Shown here: positions 14,822-26,076 of the stretch, piece by piece
Position numbering within the stretch: the stretch's first letter is position 1
Layout: the number at the start of each line of letters is the position of its first letter
NCBI GenBank assembly: GCA_963995505.1
Contig: OZ023190.1
Coordinates: 13,820,092-13,884,091 of the forward strand
Length of the DNA stretch: 64,000 nucleotides
DNA from: Hypericum androsaemum
Taxonomy: Eukaryota > Streptophyta > Magnoliopsida > Malpighiales > Hypericaceae
Direction of reading: 5' to 3'
Made by a program: the position numbers and the translations under genes
Notes under the pieces: generated by a model
The model's input: only the letters and a program-made list of their open reading frames with translations
Told to the model about the DNA's origin: nothing
The model's database searches: none

Positions 14822-16174
14822 TGCAATCAAAACTAAGATTTGAATTGGGTCCAGGAACTTGTATAAATTGATTTTTAATTTATATTTCTAACCTAAAGTT
14901 TATTGGTGTAGGGACATTCTCCAAAGTTAGAGCCAGTGTTGCTGTTTTTAGTGAATTATTTTCTATTAATTAGGTAGATGATATCCTTGACTTGTCACCG
15001 GTTCCTGTATTGAAGTGAAGTTAATTCGTCCCCACCTCATTGAAATTAAGATTGAGGGTGAGTAATTGAATATAGGTCAAAGTACAAGCCAAATCTTTGA
15101 CTCCAGGCTTACCAATGGTGCCCCACGGTCAAACCAATCAATGTTAACAATCACATTGCAACTCGCTTTTATCGTGTTCAACTCGATCTGATATTACGTT
15201 AAAATCTTCATATCTAGCTCAAAATTTAAGACAATTAACAAGTATATTTTTTAATTATAAAATAATATGGTAATCTCACGTTATAAACATTCATGTTGCG
15301 AGGCAAATTGCGTAGGACAGAATTGTCAACCGTGGGCAATAACATCCCAAAAATTAGTTGAGTTTGATCCTCCACCCTCATATTCTATTGCTTAAAATTA
15401 TTGTTAAAAACGCACCATGGCTCTAGAAGTATGAAAACAAAGAAAAGGTGAAGGCCACGAGGTCTCCTAATTTAAGCATTAATCATTTGCATACTTATAT
15501 ATATTACTAAAGTCATTCAGCTTTTACGGATGTCTAAGCATTATTCTGATTCTTTTAATGATCTAGTCCTAAAATCTTCGCTTTAGGCCAAAACATAAAT
15601 CACTTACTATTTTGAACCAATTTTTATCGATACTTCGTAATTAACGAGCAAATAATACGCTAAACTTGATCGTGCGGATGGGTATGATTTGGGAGGCAGA
15701 AACCCCGGCTATTATTCAACAAATCACGGATGCACGGAAGGGAAGTGGGAATATGTTGGTTAGAAGATTATCGTACATATTTACCCTGCTTCGGTCTATT
15801 GCAGGTTCGGGTTTAGACCTTTGACAGTCTTTTGTAGATATTTTTTGAGTTTATGGACTATTATCATATCATATATTTATTTGTGATTAGTTTCTATCTA
15901 GTTCCTTAGATGATGTAACAAGGTATAATCTCCTGTGGGGTATTTTTGGTGAAATATTAAAACTTTTCTTATTAAAAAAAAACCGAGGACTAATATGATA
16001 CGGTTAAGAAATCCCATTGAACGAACCTTTGTTTTAAGAAAATTAATCATCCGATCGGCTTCCACATTTTACATCGCCAGACGACCGGTAGCCCATAGAG
16101 GCAAAAAGACGAGCGGGGCGGGGCGTCTTCAGGTAAATAAAGAAGACCTCGGTTCCAGGAGATAGAGAGAGAAA
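14822..16174. other. Intergenic region between MYB and SCI1-like genes
   Basis: Begins with the MYB 3' UTR and ends with the SCI1 promoter and leader. No convincing gene, RNA or repeat is visible in between. The minus-strand frame at 16043-16324 overlaps SCI1 exon 1 in antisense and is a shadow. Confidence 0.6.
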
Positions 16175-17520
16175 ATGGGAAGCGATAGGAAGAAGGAGAA
16201 GAAGAGGAGAAGCCCGTCGCCGTCTTCCTCCTCCGAAGGTTCCTTTTCCTCGATCATTCTTCTTCCTTGGTGCATAATTATTAGGTAATAATCGTGAATT
16301 CGTATGGATGGATGATGACGTCACCGATAGATGAAGGAGGGAGGAGAAGAAAGAGGCATAGAGGAGACGACGCCGAAGACGACAGGAGGAGGAAGAAGAA
16401 GAAGAAGCGGAGAAGCAAGGACAAGACTCACAGCCACGCCTCCTCCTCCTCCTCTTCGAAAGGTCTCTTTTTTGTTCGATCTTTTCTGCGTTAGCTTCTT
16501 GTTCTTGTAGCTTTAGATTTAGGAGACTTGACCTAGAATTGATTCGAGAGGGGAGAATCGGTCAGTTGCTAGGGTTTCGATCGAGTGTTCTTGCGATTGT
16601 TGGGGATGTTGATTCGAGAGGGGAGACTCGGTTAGTTGATAGGTTTCGATCGAGTGTTCTTGTGGTTGTTGTTGCGCGTAGGCATGTCAGGGAATGGCAT
16701 TCCCTGAATTGTCTTTGTCTGCTTTGACACTCTTAATCTTCCATCAGACAAGAAGTCCAAGGATAAGAGCCGAAGCAAACATCGGAGACCTGGTGATTCG
16801 GTATGTTCTATATTTGAAGCCTCTGTTTATGCTGCCATCTTAGATGCGTTTCTTTTGGTAGCTCGCTGGCCCCTCCAGTGTATGTACTTTGCTTTCTGAA
16901 GCTTGGTTTTGACGGACCCATGCTTTTGCTTGCTTGCTTGCAACAATGCACATGACGTGTATGTGAAATAGAGAGTAGATACATAGGAATCCATACGGGA
17001 CTTTCTTAGTTGCCAGCACTTGTGGTGATGAAACACACTGCGAAGCTGGCATGGAAAGTCTGACTGATAAATGTTGTGATCAAATGGTATATAACACGAA
17101 TGACTTGTTCATCTGATTGTGACTAGTGTTTTGCCTGATCCATGGAGGCAAATTGTGGTGGTTTTTCGTTTCACTATGAGCATTTTGGTGTGCTCTACTG
17201 CATCTCTGTTGCAATCTGGCTATATGTGTTTCCTAGGTTTGTTTGAACGAGGAAATCATGTAACTCTTTTTTTTTCAAATTCTCAGATAGTAAATTTTCA
17301 AGAGTTGACTAATGACGACTACTTCTCCAAGAACAACGAGTTTTCCACCTGGCTGAAAGAGGAGAGGAAAGTGTTCTTCTCGGATCTGTTATCGGAGTCT
17401 GCTCGCAAACTGTTTTCGGAGTTCATCGAGGACTGGAATGACAAAAGGCTCGAATCACGATACTATGAGGGGATCGCAAGCGGGCCTCGTTGTGGTCATA
17501 ACTGGGAACTTAAACGCTAG
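16175..17520 (+). CDS. SCI1: Style cell-cycle inhibitor 1 (SCI1) family protein
   Basis: Four exons: 16175-16238, 16331-16462, 16748-16800 and 17287-17520, giving 160 residues. Phases (1, 1, 0) agree at every junction, and donors and acceptors are GT-AG. The N-terminal half is highly basic and Ser-rich (KKEKKRR, then a run of K/R after DDR), suitable for nuclear or nucleolar localisation. The C-terminal half carries the family block QELTNDDYFSKNN, EFSTWLKEER, FFSDLLSES and SRYYEGIASGPR. In tobacco, SCI1 is a small nuclear protein that restrains cell proliferation in the stigma and style; that role is transferred from the family. The 16175 start lies right after AGAGAGAAA, and no longer in-frame start exists. 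Length is close to the tobacco protein. Confidence 0.88.
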
Positions 17521-17666
17521 CTAGTTTTAGGTTGTGAATTAGCTTTTGGATTTGTGCGTGCAGGTACATTTGAGTAGTTCGAACTATAACTTGCAGCTTT
17601 CTTATAATGCTTGGATATAGTTGAACGCATTTGCTACTTTCTGGAGGTTGTTTAAATCCAGTTTTT

Positions 17667-18003
17667 GAGAGCACATCCCAGGTCTACAAGTCAGATGATT
17701 AAGTCATGTAAAGTTTCCATAACCTAGAGCCAACTGGTCATAACATTAGGTCATGTGGTCTAGAATCCGAAAATTTTTATGGCACCAGTTTCCCTTACAA
17801 GAAGTGTGAACTCCTGCATTATAGCACCGGTTTCTCTGACAAGTTGTGTGAACTCCTGCATTACAGCAGCAGTTTCCCTTACAAGTTGTGTGACAGGAAT
17901 AGGTTCCTGAGAAATACCGCAGCATCCCGTCGCGTTCAAGGTCAGCATTCCTATAAAGAGAAACCGATTCAGTCACACCAGAGCAGCAACAATTCTAACA
18001 GGC
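17667..18003 (-). pseudogene. Rearranged fragment of the proteasome alpha-2 (PAB) gene
   Basis: This stretch matches two separate parts of the PAB gene in the same orientation. Bases 17667-17780 match PAB intron 7 (about 23793-23911), and 17781-18003 match PAB exon 6 plus the end of intron 5 (about 24466-24613). The roughly 550 bases between them in PAB are missing. Read on the minus strand it starts with the intron acceptor and EPIPVTQLVRETAAVMQEFT. A 42-bp unit encoding QLVRETxAxMQEFT is then present three times in tandem (17782, 17824, 17866). After the third copy the frame runs into intron-derived sequence. It cannot make a proteasome subunit. It is a non-processed partial copy about 5 kb from its parent. 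Confidence 0.9.
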
Positions 18004-19272
18004 TACTCCCAAATATTGTTTGTTTGTTGAGTTGGGTAAGAAATATCAATTTATTGTGATGTTCAAACTATGAAGTGATGACATTGAAATGGGTTCATAT
18101 GAAAAGTTTACAAGACACAGATGACATTGAAGTAGAGTCAACGGGGTTTCAAAAGGGTCCTCAAAATCAAAAGCCAAATCGGTCAAAACCTAGTCTTGAC
18201 CATATAAATGAATGTGACTACTTACTCTCATAACCCGATTTTTTATATTTTTTTTGGAGTGCCTAACCAAATTAAATGATAGGTTATTGTGATTTACAGA
18301 AATTTTATTTCACCAGTAACTAACTTGAATTTTCGCAGACCAAGTGGACAAGGTACTAAACCGGACTATGATATAATGCAGTAAAATAGTCAAAAGGCAG
18401 AGAAGTGGTCCTACCGAAATTGCACAAAAATAGCATCTGGGCGAAAATCCACTGAATCATTCTCATCTATAATAGGGAAAAAGTCCACAGATGGCTTCTG
18501 CCAAATTCTTTCCTGATCAATATCTCTCTCTTCAGTCTTCTGGAAAATTAAAGAGAGCACAAAACTTGTTTCACAATCTCCACTTCAAAACTCTGAGAGA
18601 GAATGCACAAAGAATATGGAGTGGAGCAACTTCCTCCATTAAGCCTATAACATTTCTCTTCTGTACTTGGTTCTTCAGGTACAAAAAAAAAATTCTCTCC
18701 TTTTCGGGAAATGCTTCCTTTTCTTCCTTCTCTGTTTTAGTGATTTTTTTTATATTTTCTTTTGCAGATTTTTTGCATGCTCTAGAAGCAGCTCGGCCAA
18801 ACAGGTTCAAGTAATTTTCTTTTAGCTTTTTCTTTGGTTGAAATTTTCTTTTAGCCTAAGACTGAGAGTGGAAGAAACTCCCTTTGTTGCTAGTTTCTCC
18901 GCAACTTGAGCCTTCTTTTGAACAAATGAAATGGGTTATCTTAAAGATCATAACTTTATGTACATTTTCATGTTCTTTTCGTAATCTCTCGAGGTCTCAT
19001 GCCTCAAGTTTGGAGTTTCCATGATTTATTGGTTGTGGTGTTAAAAAAGTTGCTGTCTTTCTTTCTGGGTTTAGGGTTATTTTAGCTTCCTTTTAGTTTA
19101 GAACGAGAAGTAGAAGATTATTTGATCCTTCTTTTAAGTAAAAAGAAAAAAAAAAGTGAAATGGGTATTTTAAAGATGTCACCTTTACGTATACTTGCAT
19201 GCGTTTGTCGTATTTTCGAGGTCTCGTGTGGGAAACGTGGCTGCCTTTCTTTCTGGGTAGGTTTATTTTTCA
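18004..19272. other. Upstream region and probable leader of the FRIGIDA-like gene
   Basis: No protein family is recognisable in the 107-codon frame at 18491-18814. The CT-rich sequence near 18520-18545 and several possible GT-AG pairs suggest the FRIGIDA-like transcript may start here with a spliced 5' UTR. This is inference from position only. Confidence 0.4.
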
Positions 19273-21548
19273 ATGGATGATATGGAGGAGCAATTTAGAA
19301 TGGCCGAAGAACAGAGAGAGAAGCTTCGAAAGACGTGTGAGGAAGTGAGGTCACAAGCTTCTTCTGTAATGAAAGTTACTCTAGATTGGAGGCTGTTACT
19401 GGATCGTTTCAATTCCTTAGAGAACAGCCTTCGAGAACAAACCAAAAAGGTCGAACGTTGGAGCGAATGGTTGGAAATCAAGTCCGAGATGGTGGAGGAG
19501 CGGTTTAGCCAGGTTGAGAAGAGGGAAAGACAATCCGAGGTTGTTCATAAGCAGATAAAAGACCGTACTCTGAAGCTGAAATTGATAGAATTGCAACTGG
19601 ATGTGGGTAAAAATGAGGCCGAGGTTTTGGATAAGAAGCTCGAAGATTGTAGTAGAGAACTTGATGGCAAAGAGAAGAGGTTGGAGTTTCTGCAGAAGTC
19701 GACGGAGGAATGTTCAGCTGAGCTGTTAAGAATCCAAGACTCCGTTAAAGAGTGCTCAGGAAATCTCAAAACAGAAACGGGTTGCCTTGTTTCAATCAAA
19801 GCCCAAGTTCAGCACCAGACTAGGCAGCTCGAAGCGGTGGAGAGGCAATATGAAGATATGCAGAAGTTAGTCCAACAGAAGACTAAGCAGCTCGAAGATC
19901 GTAGTAGAGAACTTGATGGCAAAGAGAAAAGGTTAGAGTTTCTGCAGAAGTCGGCGGAGGAATGTTCAGCTGAGCTGTTAAGAATCCAAGACTCCATTAA
20001 AGAGTGCTCAGGAAATCTCAAAACAAAAACGGATTGCCTTGATTCAATCAAAGCCCAAGTTCAACAGCAGACTGAGCAGCTCGAAGCAGTGGAGAAGCAA
20101 TATGAAGACATGCAGAAGTCGGTCACTGTGCTCTCCGCCAAGGTCAAGTCTAAGGAGAAAGATTTGCAGTCAATTGAGAAACAAGTGGAAGGGGTGAAAT
20201 TGCTTAATCAGCAGTGTGAAACTGAACTTGAAGAGAGAAGGCAGAAACTAAATTCGCTCAAGCAAATGGAACTCATGCCGGACAGAAGTGCCTTTACTTC
20301 ATCTGCAAATGTCCAATCCACTGCTGCAACTGATGACACGAGCCTGGCATCGATCATAAGCCATGGCGTCCACAATATATGGTCTATGAAATCCCAAGTT
20401 TCACAAATTGACCTTGGTCTTGATCCAGCAAAGATGGCTTTGAATTTGTTAACTCATGGAGGCTTTAGTGCCGATGGAATCAGACCAAGGTGTCTTTTCA
20501 TGGAGCGACTGATGCAAATGTCTCCTCGAGTTAGTCCCGATGTAAAACAACAATCAGTTTCGATGGCTTTTCACTGGAAGTCGTGCTTCACTCCGGAGGA
20601 TGAGAATCCTATGGAGGTTTTGCCTTTTTTGTTATTTCTTATTGTATATGGAGTGGCATCTTATTTCAATGAGAAAGATATTCTGGATCTTGTTATGATA
20701 ATTGCTCAGCACAAAAGGGCTCCTGAAATTTGTAGGAAACTTGGTCTTACTCAAAGGATGCCAGGTAATTTTCCTTGGAGTTCACTTTCTTTTTCTTGTC
20801 CTTTTGGTTGGTGTATTTGTTTGAAATGCTTTACTGATTGGATTGTTTTGTAGAATTTATTCGAATGCTTATTAAGAAGAAGAAGCATATGGAGGCTGCA
20901 AAGTTCATCTGTTCCTTCAGCCTTGCTAAAGAGTTCCCGACCGAGCCATTATTGAAAAGATACCTGGAGAAAAGACGGATGGAAGCGTGGACCTCGAGAT
21001 GCGAATTGAATTCTCTCGAAGATGTGGCAAGTTGAATTCACTCACTTGGTCAACATGATTACAATTCTTTTTTACTGAATGTCTGAAGTCAATGGCAGGA
21101 TTGGTTTATGGACAGAGAAGTGGAAACTCTGAGAGCCATATCAAGCTTCATCAAGGAGTTCAAGCTTGACGACTTCGGATCAGTCGTGCAGCGCATCGAT
21201 GAAGAGATGGTCAAGCTGGAATATGATAGGGCAAGCAGAATGCACTCAGTCTCTCATCACGAACAGCGACAAAACTATCATCCCGGCTTTACAAATACAC
21301 ATGCTAATCCTCAAAGGTTTCAGCCACAGCTGCAGCCTCATTTGCCACAGCACCAGAAGCGTCCTAGGATGAGTGCATACAGTGATCAACGTGTTGTGTT
21401 TCAAGATTCCAGCCAAGCAAACCGTTACATCGACCCGGCATCCGGTACCCCTGCTAATTACTGGCAATCGAGTGGTTACGTTATCCCTGGCAATAGCAGC
21501 CGCCTTCCTAACAGAAACACGGGAGCCCCGCAGTTTCATGACCCATGA
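19273..21548 (+). CDS. FRIGIDA-like protein with long N-terminal coiled coil
   Basis: Three exons: 19273-20764, 20854-21026 (or 21023) and 21099-21548, giving about 704 residues. Residues 1-335 are a heptad-rich, Glu/Lys/Gln-rich coiled coil. Residues about 355-560 form the FRIGIDA domain, with landmarks LDPAKMALNLL, SPDVKQQSVSMAFHW, LPFLLFLIVYGVASYF, APEICRKLGL and AAKFICSFSLAKEFPTEPLLKRYLEK. The C-terminus is Gln/Pro/Asn-rich and unstructured, containing KRPR. Arabidopsis FRIGIDA and its relatives scaffold a complex that raises FLC transcription; whether this paralogue affects flowering is unknown. The second intron appears to start GC (GTG then GCAAGT), with GT three bases earlier as a weaker in-frame choice. 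Codons 123-280 hold an in-frame tandem duplication. Confidence 0.9.
19638..20120 (+). repeat. 252-bp in-frame tandem duplication inside the FRIGIDA-like coiled coil
   Basis: Copy 1 begins near 19638 and copy 2 near 19890, with an offset of 252 bases (84 codons). Both encode RELDGKEKRLEFLQKS, then ECSAELLRIQDS, KECSGNLKT and QYEDMQK, with only scattered substitutions. Because 84 is divisible by seven, the duplication keeps both the reading frame and the coiled-coil heptad register. Confidence 0.93.
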
Positions 21549-21624
21549 AGAAGGCATTCCTATCATCTCTAGCTATAGAGAGGCTTCAGGCTTATTTTAT
21601 GAGGCTGGTAAAGAGATAATGCTG

Positions 21625-21830
21625 TCCACCTTCCACTCAAAGCACAAATCCGGGAGTGGATGTTTCCACTCCACCTTCCACTCAAAGCACAAATCCGGGA
21701 GTGGATGTTTCCACCCAAATGTTGTACATATTAAACTATTAGATCTTTCCACTCAAAGCACAAATCCGGGAGCAAATCCGGGAGTGGATGTTTTCACTCA
21801 AATATTGTACATATTAAACTATTAGAAAAG
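21625..21830 (+). repeat. 45-bp tandem repeat and dispersed copies in the FRIGIDA-like 3' UTR
   Basis: TTCCACTCAAAGCACAAATC followed by CGGGAGTGGATG occurs at 21631, 21676 and 21747; the first two are exactly 45 bp apart. The tail GTACATATTAAACTATTAG also occurs twice (about 21724 and 21808). The arrangement is two nested rounds of local duplication just after the stop codon. Confidence 0.85.
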
Positions 21831-22632
21831 CCTATATATGTAACAGCCGTATAGACATTCATTTCAATGAGAAGGTGTACCTTTCACAGCTGGTATTTTT
21901 ATTTTTTTTGAGAAGGGCTGGTAGTTAGTTACACTTGCACTTCCTTGTATAGATCGTGCAGACTTGAACAAAAGCACTCTGGTCTGGTCTATGTAGATGA
22001 TTCCTGAGTAATTTTATTGACTGAAAAGTATTACTTATTCTGAGAATTACACAAAGATGTGGTTTTGTTGACTGAAAAGCTTCGTTCAATTAAGAGAGCT
22101 GAAAAAAAGGATTGCGTAAGAACAATTCAACAAATACAAGTTACATTAGATAATACTGATGGCAGGGGAACGGCAGGATCACCTGCTCATATGGTCACTG
22201 CCGAGGGAGGGCTAGGTCAAGTTAAATACTGATGGCAGGGGATGTGGTGTGTCGGGTTTGCGAATAATACGGGGTACTATAGTTCCTTGGCATCGGAGCT
22301 TTGGGCGATATTCGTACATTTGTCAAAGTCCGCCTTAACCTTTAGTTTTTTGATTGACTATTAAAATTCTATCATTCTAACTCAAGACATAAATAAATTC
22401 AATAATTTCACAATTTTTTTTTTGCATTTTAGATTATGTCTGCATAGTATTGAATCAAAGACGAGAAAAATTACACAGCCCTTGTCCATATCCTAGATTT
22501 GTGCATTAATCTCGAAGCTAGATGACACTCGGGACTTTGACTAATGCTCGATAAACTTGAGTCTGCAACCAAATTCCAGAATCACTTTCATGGATAAATA
22601 GTTTTCTGATAGCTTCACTCGAGGAAAACTAA
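21831..22632. other. Spacer between convergent FRIGIDA-like and PAB genes
   Basis: Contains the 3' ends of both genes, which point toward each other. I see no gene, RNA or repeat with support. Confidence 0.6.
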
Positions 22633-25379
22633 CTACTCCACTTCCTTCAAGTAATCATCAATTTCTGCAGGCGTCAGCACCCTGCATCCATACAGAACAC
22701 ATGTATTAGCATCTCAAATGGCGGTTCGTGTTTCTCATGGAACATCATCAACAAAAGGATAATCACGGTTGGATATACGAGATTTCCCTCTGCATCCCTT
22801 GCGTTCTAAGGATGCAATCACAACTATCTAGTTGGCGCTCGAATGTAAAGAGGAAAGTGCCCAACTTGCCTGAATGTTTTATCAGCATTAATTATGCCGA
22901 TTTCGATGTTCTTTCCGGAGATTTGACCTTCAAACCTAGCATGTCCAGAAAGTAATGAAAGCTCAGTCAGTTTACCTCTTAAAATAGCAGAAGGCAATAG
23001 GGATAATGATACGATTGTGCCCCATTGATCACATCCAGTTCGGTAGGATAACAGCAACATACATTATCAATAAGTTAGGTAAAAGGACTACCAATCATTC
23101 ATTCATCAGAGAGAACAAGTAGGTTATCATTTCTTTTTGGCCCGAAAGAAGGTTATAATCAAGTTAAAAGTGGAAGCTCACCCTTCCTTGAGTGTTAGTA
23201 TGGCAGTGTGAATAGCATCTTCCAGCTCCATATCTTCAGCATATCTGTCACATATCAGACAAAAGGATCACATTATAAGAGGAACCAAAAGCAAACATAG
23301 GCTACAAGATAACTGATGCAGCGTGTAAAAGTGTCGAGAGAGCCAGAGAGGCGAACAGGAAACAAGCATAACATCTAACTCACTATGTGCTAACATCATG
23401 ATTTTTCAGAATGGAAAACAATGCACACACACATACATGCCTCGGGAAATATGTATCTCATTCTTCTATGCAAGAACAGGCCTAAGAACATCTAACTCTT
23501 TGACATTCATAACATGTGAAACAAACGGGAAAACCCCATAGTCAGTGGACTCCATACTTTGAAAACGGGCCAATCACAAGTTCTAACAAATAAAGAGGAG
23601 AGATTTAAGCAAGTTCGTAATAGATACACACAAGCTCACCTTTTCTCAAGGAATGCTTTTGCATTTGAAACATTTTTTCCCATGGCTGAAGCTTTCCAGG
23701 AGAAATATGAACCTGATGGATCCACCTAGGAAACACGAAATATGAGTTTCAAAGAATGGTCAAAATTTGATGGAATACTGGAGAAAATAAATTGAGAGCA
23801 CATCCCCGGTCTACAAGTCAGATGGTGATAGCCTGAAGTCATGTAAAGCTTCCATAACCTAGAGCTAACTGGTCATAGCATTAGGTCATGTGGTCTAGAC
23901 TCCGAAAATTTATGGCTGAGAAGCATCACAGCAATGCTGAAGCTGTGGTCACCGAGTTCATAATAAACAGCATGGTTGAATGTGAAGTGGTACGAATTGT
24001 AGAGTTTGGGTAGTTGACCGTGCACAGAAATGAATTTCCAGTTTAAATGAATTGGGTCAATAGAAGGCATGTTTCAGTGTGCTTCCACGGAAAATTATCA
24101 AGCACCTGAAAGAAGAATTAAGGCACCTACAACCTCCACTAAGCTAAAGCCTCTTTATTAGAAGAGGGATCAAAAGTACCTGATACAGTTGGGGACCTTT
24201 GTCATCAAACCCAGCAACCAGCAGTGATACTCCAAAGGGCCTCACACCACTATAACAGCGTAATGAAGTAATTAAGAGATAATTCATACACAAGGCTTTA
24301 AAATTTTAATCAGAATGCATGCATTAATCGGAGTTCATTGATTGGACCGTACGAGCAAACAAATGAAAAATGCTACATATTCACCAAAGCAGATTTGAAC
24401 AATTGAACCAAAAGCTGTATAAAATGGTAGCAGAGGATCGTGTGATAAAGTATTACCCAGACTGTGTGAACTCCTGCATCACAGCAGCAGTTTCCCTTAC
24501 AAGTTGTGTGACAGGAATAGGCTCCTGAGAAATATCGAAACAAGGTCAGCATTCCAATAAAGAGAAACCGGTCAAGCATTCAATCGCAACAAAGCAGCAA
24601 CAATTCTAACAGGACACTTATAAGTGACGGTGAGACAGACGACACACCTTATACAACCGATGATACTGCTCAGCCTGCTTCCGGCTCTTCCGGACCAGAA
24701 CTCGAAAGTCAGGGCCCATGCCACTGTCCTCATCAGAAAATCGAGAGAATAAAGACGAGAGGGAAACAATCTCACAACAGGGCAAGTGAAGCGGCATTTA
24801 CAACAGCTGGTAGACTAAGTTCGAAGACCATGTATACACGAAGAGGGAGGGAGGGAGGGAGAGAGAAACACACCTGTAAACGACTCCGATGTTAGGAGTC
24901 AGCAACTGAATCTTCTGAACCTGCAGCGCAGAAAAACGAGAAACATGAGAACCTATCCAAACCCGACCCCCAAAAATCAGCAGTCAATCCCTACGCAGTT
25001 GTGTCCGGAGGCAAAAGAGGGGAGACAGACACTAACCGAGGATTCGTCGACGAGGATGGACGGAAGCTTCTTCTCCGTCGCGATGATAACTCCATTGACA
25101 GCTGAAAACACAACACCACATACAAATCAAATCAAATCAAATCAAAACACGGAGTAATTAGATTGAGGGAGTAGTTACCTTTGATTCCGAGTGAGGTCTG
25201 GCCGGATCCGACGGCGGTTAGGGCATGCTCTATCTGTACTAGCTTCCCCGACGGGCTGTTCCAATTCGTATTTCACCAATATTAAAACAAATTATTTATT
25301 TTTTTAAAAAAAAAAGGAAAAACAAATAGAAGCCGAACCTGAAGGTGGTTAGAGAGAAGGAGTACTGGCTGTCTCCCAT
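22633..25379 (-). CDS. PAB1: 20S proteasome subunit alpha type-2
   Basis: Eleven exons on the minus strand: 25339-25379, 25179-25255, 25037-25101, 24874-24920, 24648-24723, 24457-24524, 24180-24249, 23640-23725, 23182-23244, 22870-22935 and 22633-22681. They give exactly 235 residues, the length of Arabidopsis PAB1, and every junction phase agrees. The protein starts MGDSQYSFSLTTFSPSGK, the alpha-subunit N-terminal signature that helps gate the 20S core. Other landmarks are LVQIEHALTAV, EPIPVTQLVRET and a C-terminus ending EIDDYLKEVE. Alpha subunits form the outer rings of the proteasome and have no catalytic Thr, as here. Intron 10 begins GC instead of GT (CAG then GCAAGT); no GT alternative keeps the frame. 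A partial copy lies at 17667-18003. Confidence 0.96.
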
Positions 25380-25569
25380 TATAAGCTTCCTTCTTCTTCT
25401 TCACAAAAATTAAAATCAATCAGCAACTACAACCAAGGAACCGGAGAAATTCTCTCTATTTACGATCGGCCTTTTGTACTAAAACTGAGGTTTCTTGGGG
25501 AGGGGGACGGCGTCTTCCTCCAACGCTGTCGTTTCATGGTGACTTTTTCATGAGGCGCAGCGTCAGATC

Positions 25570-25602
25570 GGCCCATCCGTTGGCGTTCAACCCAATGGGC
25601 TT
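25570..25602 (-). promoter_or_regulatory. Site II elements upstream of PAB
   Basis: GGCCCAT at 25570 and AATGGGCTT at 25594 lie about 200 bases before the PAB start codon. They match the TCP-binding site II motif common in plant housekeeping promoters, and the same motif is in the ubiquitin-RUB promoter of this window. No experimental support is available here. Confidence 0.5.
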
Positions 25603-26076
25603 AGTTCATATTCCTTTAACCAGAAGCCTAAATGCAGTAAATTAGATTACTTACGTATTTTTTATTTCCAAAAACCCAACAATACATGGTTTTATAGTTC
25701 AAGAATCACCGTTTCTATGATTCGGATGTTACTTGAAATACAGAATTGTAACCGCAACTTTAAAGATAGCTTTGAATCGTGACCATGATTCAGGTTTCGA
25801 TTATGAATTTTCTTTTTTAAAACGTTTTCGATTATGAGAATTAGCGATTGGGCGATCGAAACCGACTCGTGGGTCAGATTATTATCCTATCGCATGGTCT
25901 AAAGAATGTTATATCCTATATCTTAATCATATCGTAGTTCGATTCTACCAGACATATTTAAATTTATTAACGTGGGTCGGCAATTAGATGTGTAACGTTG
26001 AATCTACGTAGTTCCATTTTTTTAGGTTCCATTTTTATGAACAATATCAAAAAACTCATTCGTCATTACCGACTTT
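25603..26076. other. Intergenic sequence
   Basis: AT-rich, with several pseudo-palindromic TTCGATTATGA-type stretches near 25790-25860. No gene is visible. Confidence 0.5.

Noticed and set aside
18491..18814. 107-codon frame upstream of the FRIGIDA-like gene
   Set aside because: No similarity recognised; more likely 5' UTR or intron of the downstream gene.
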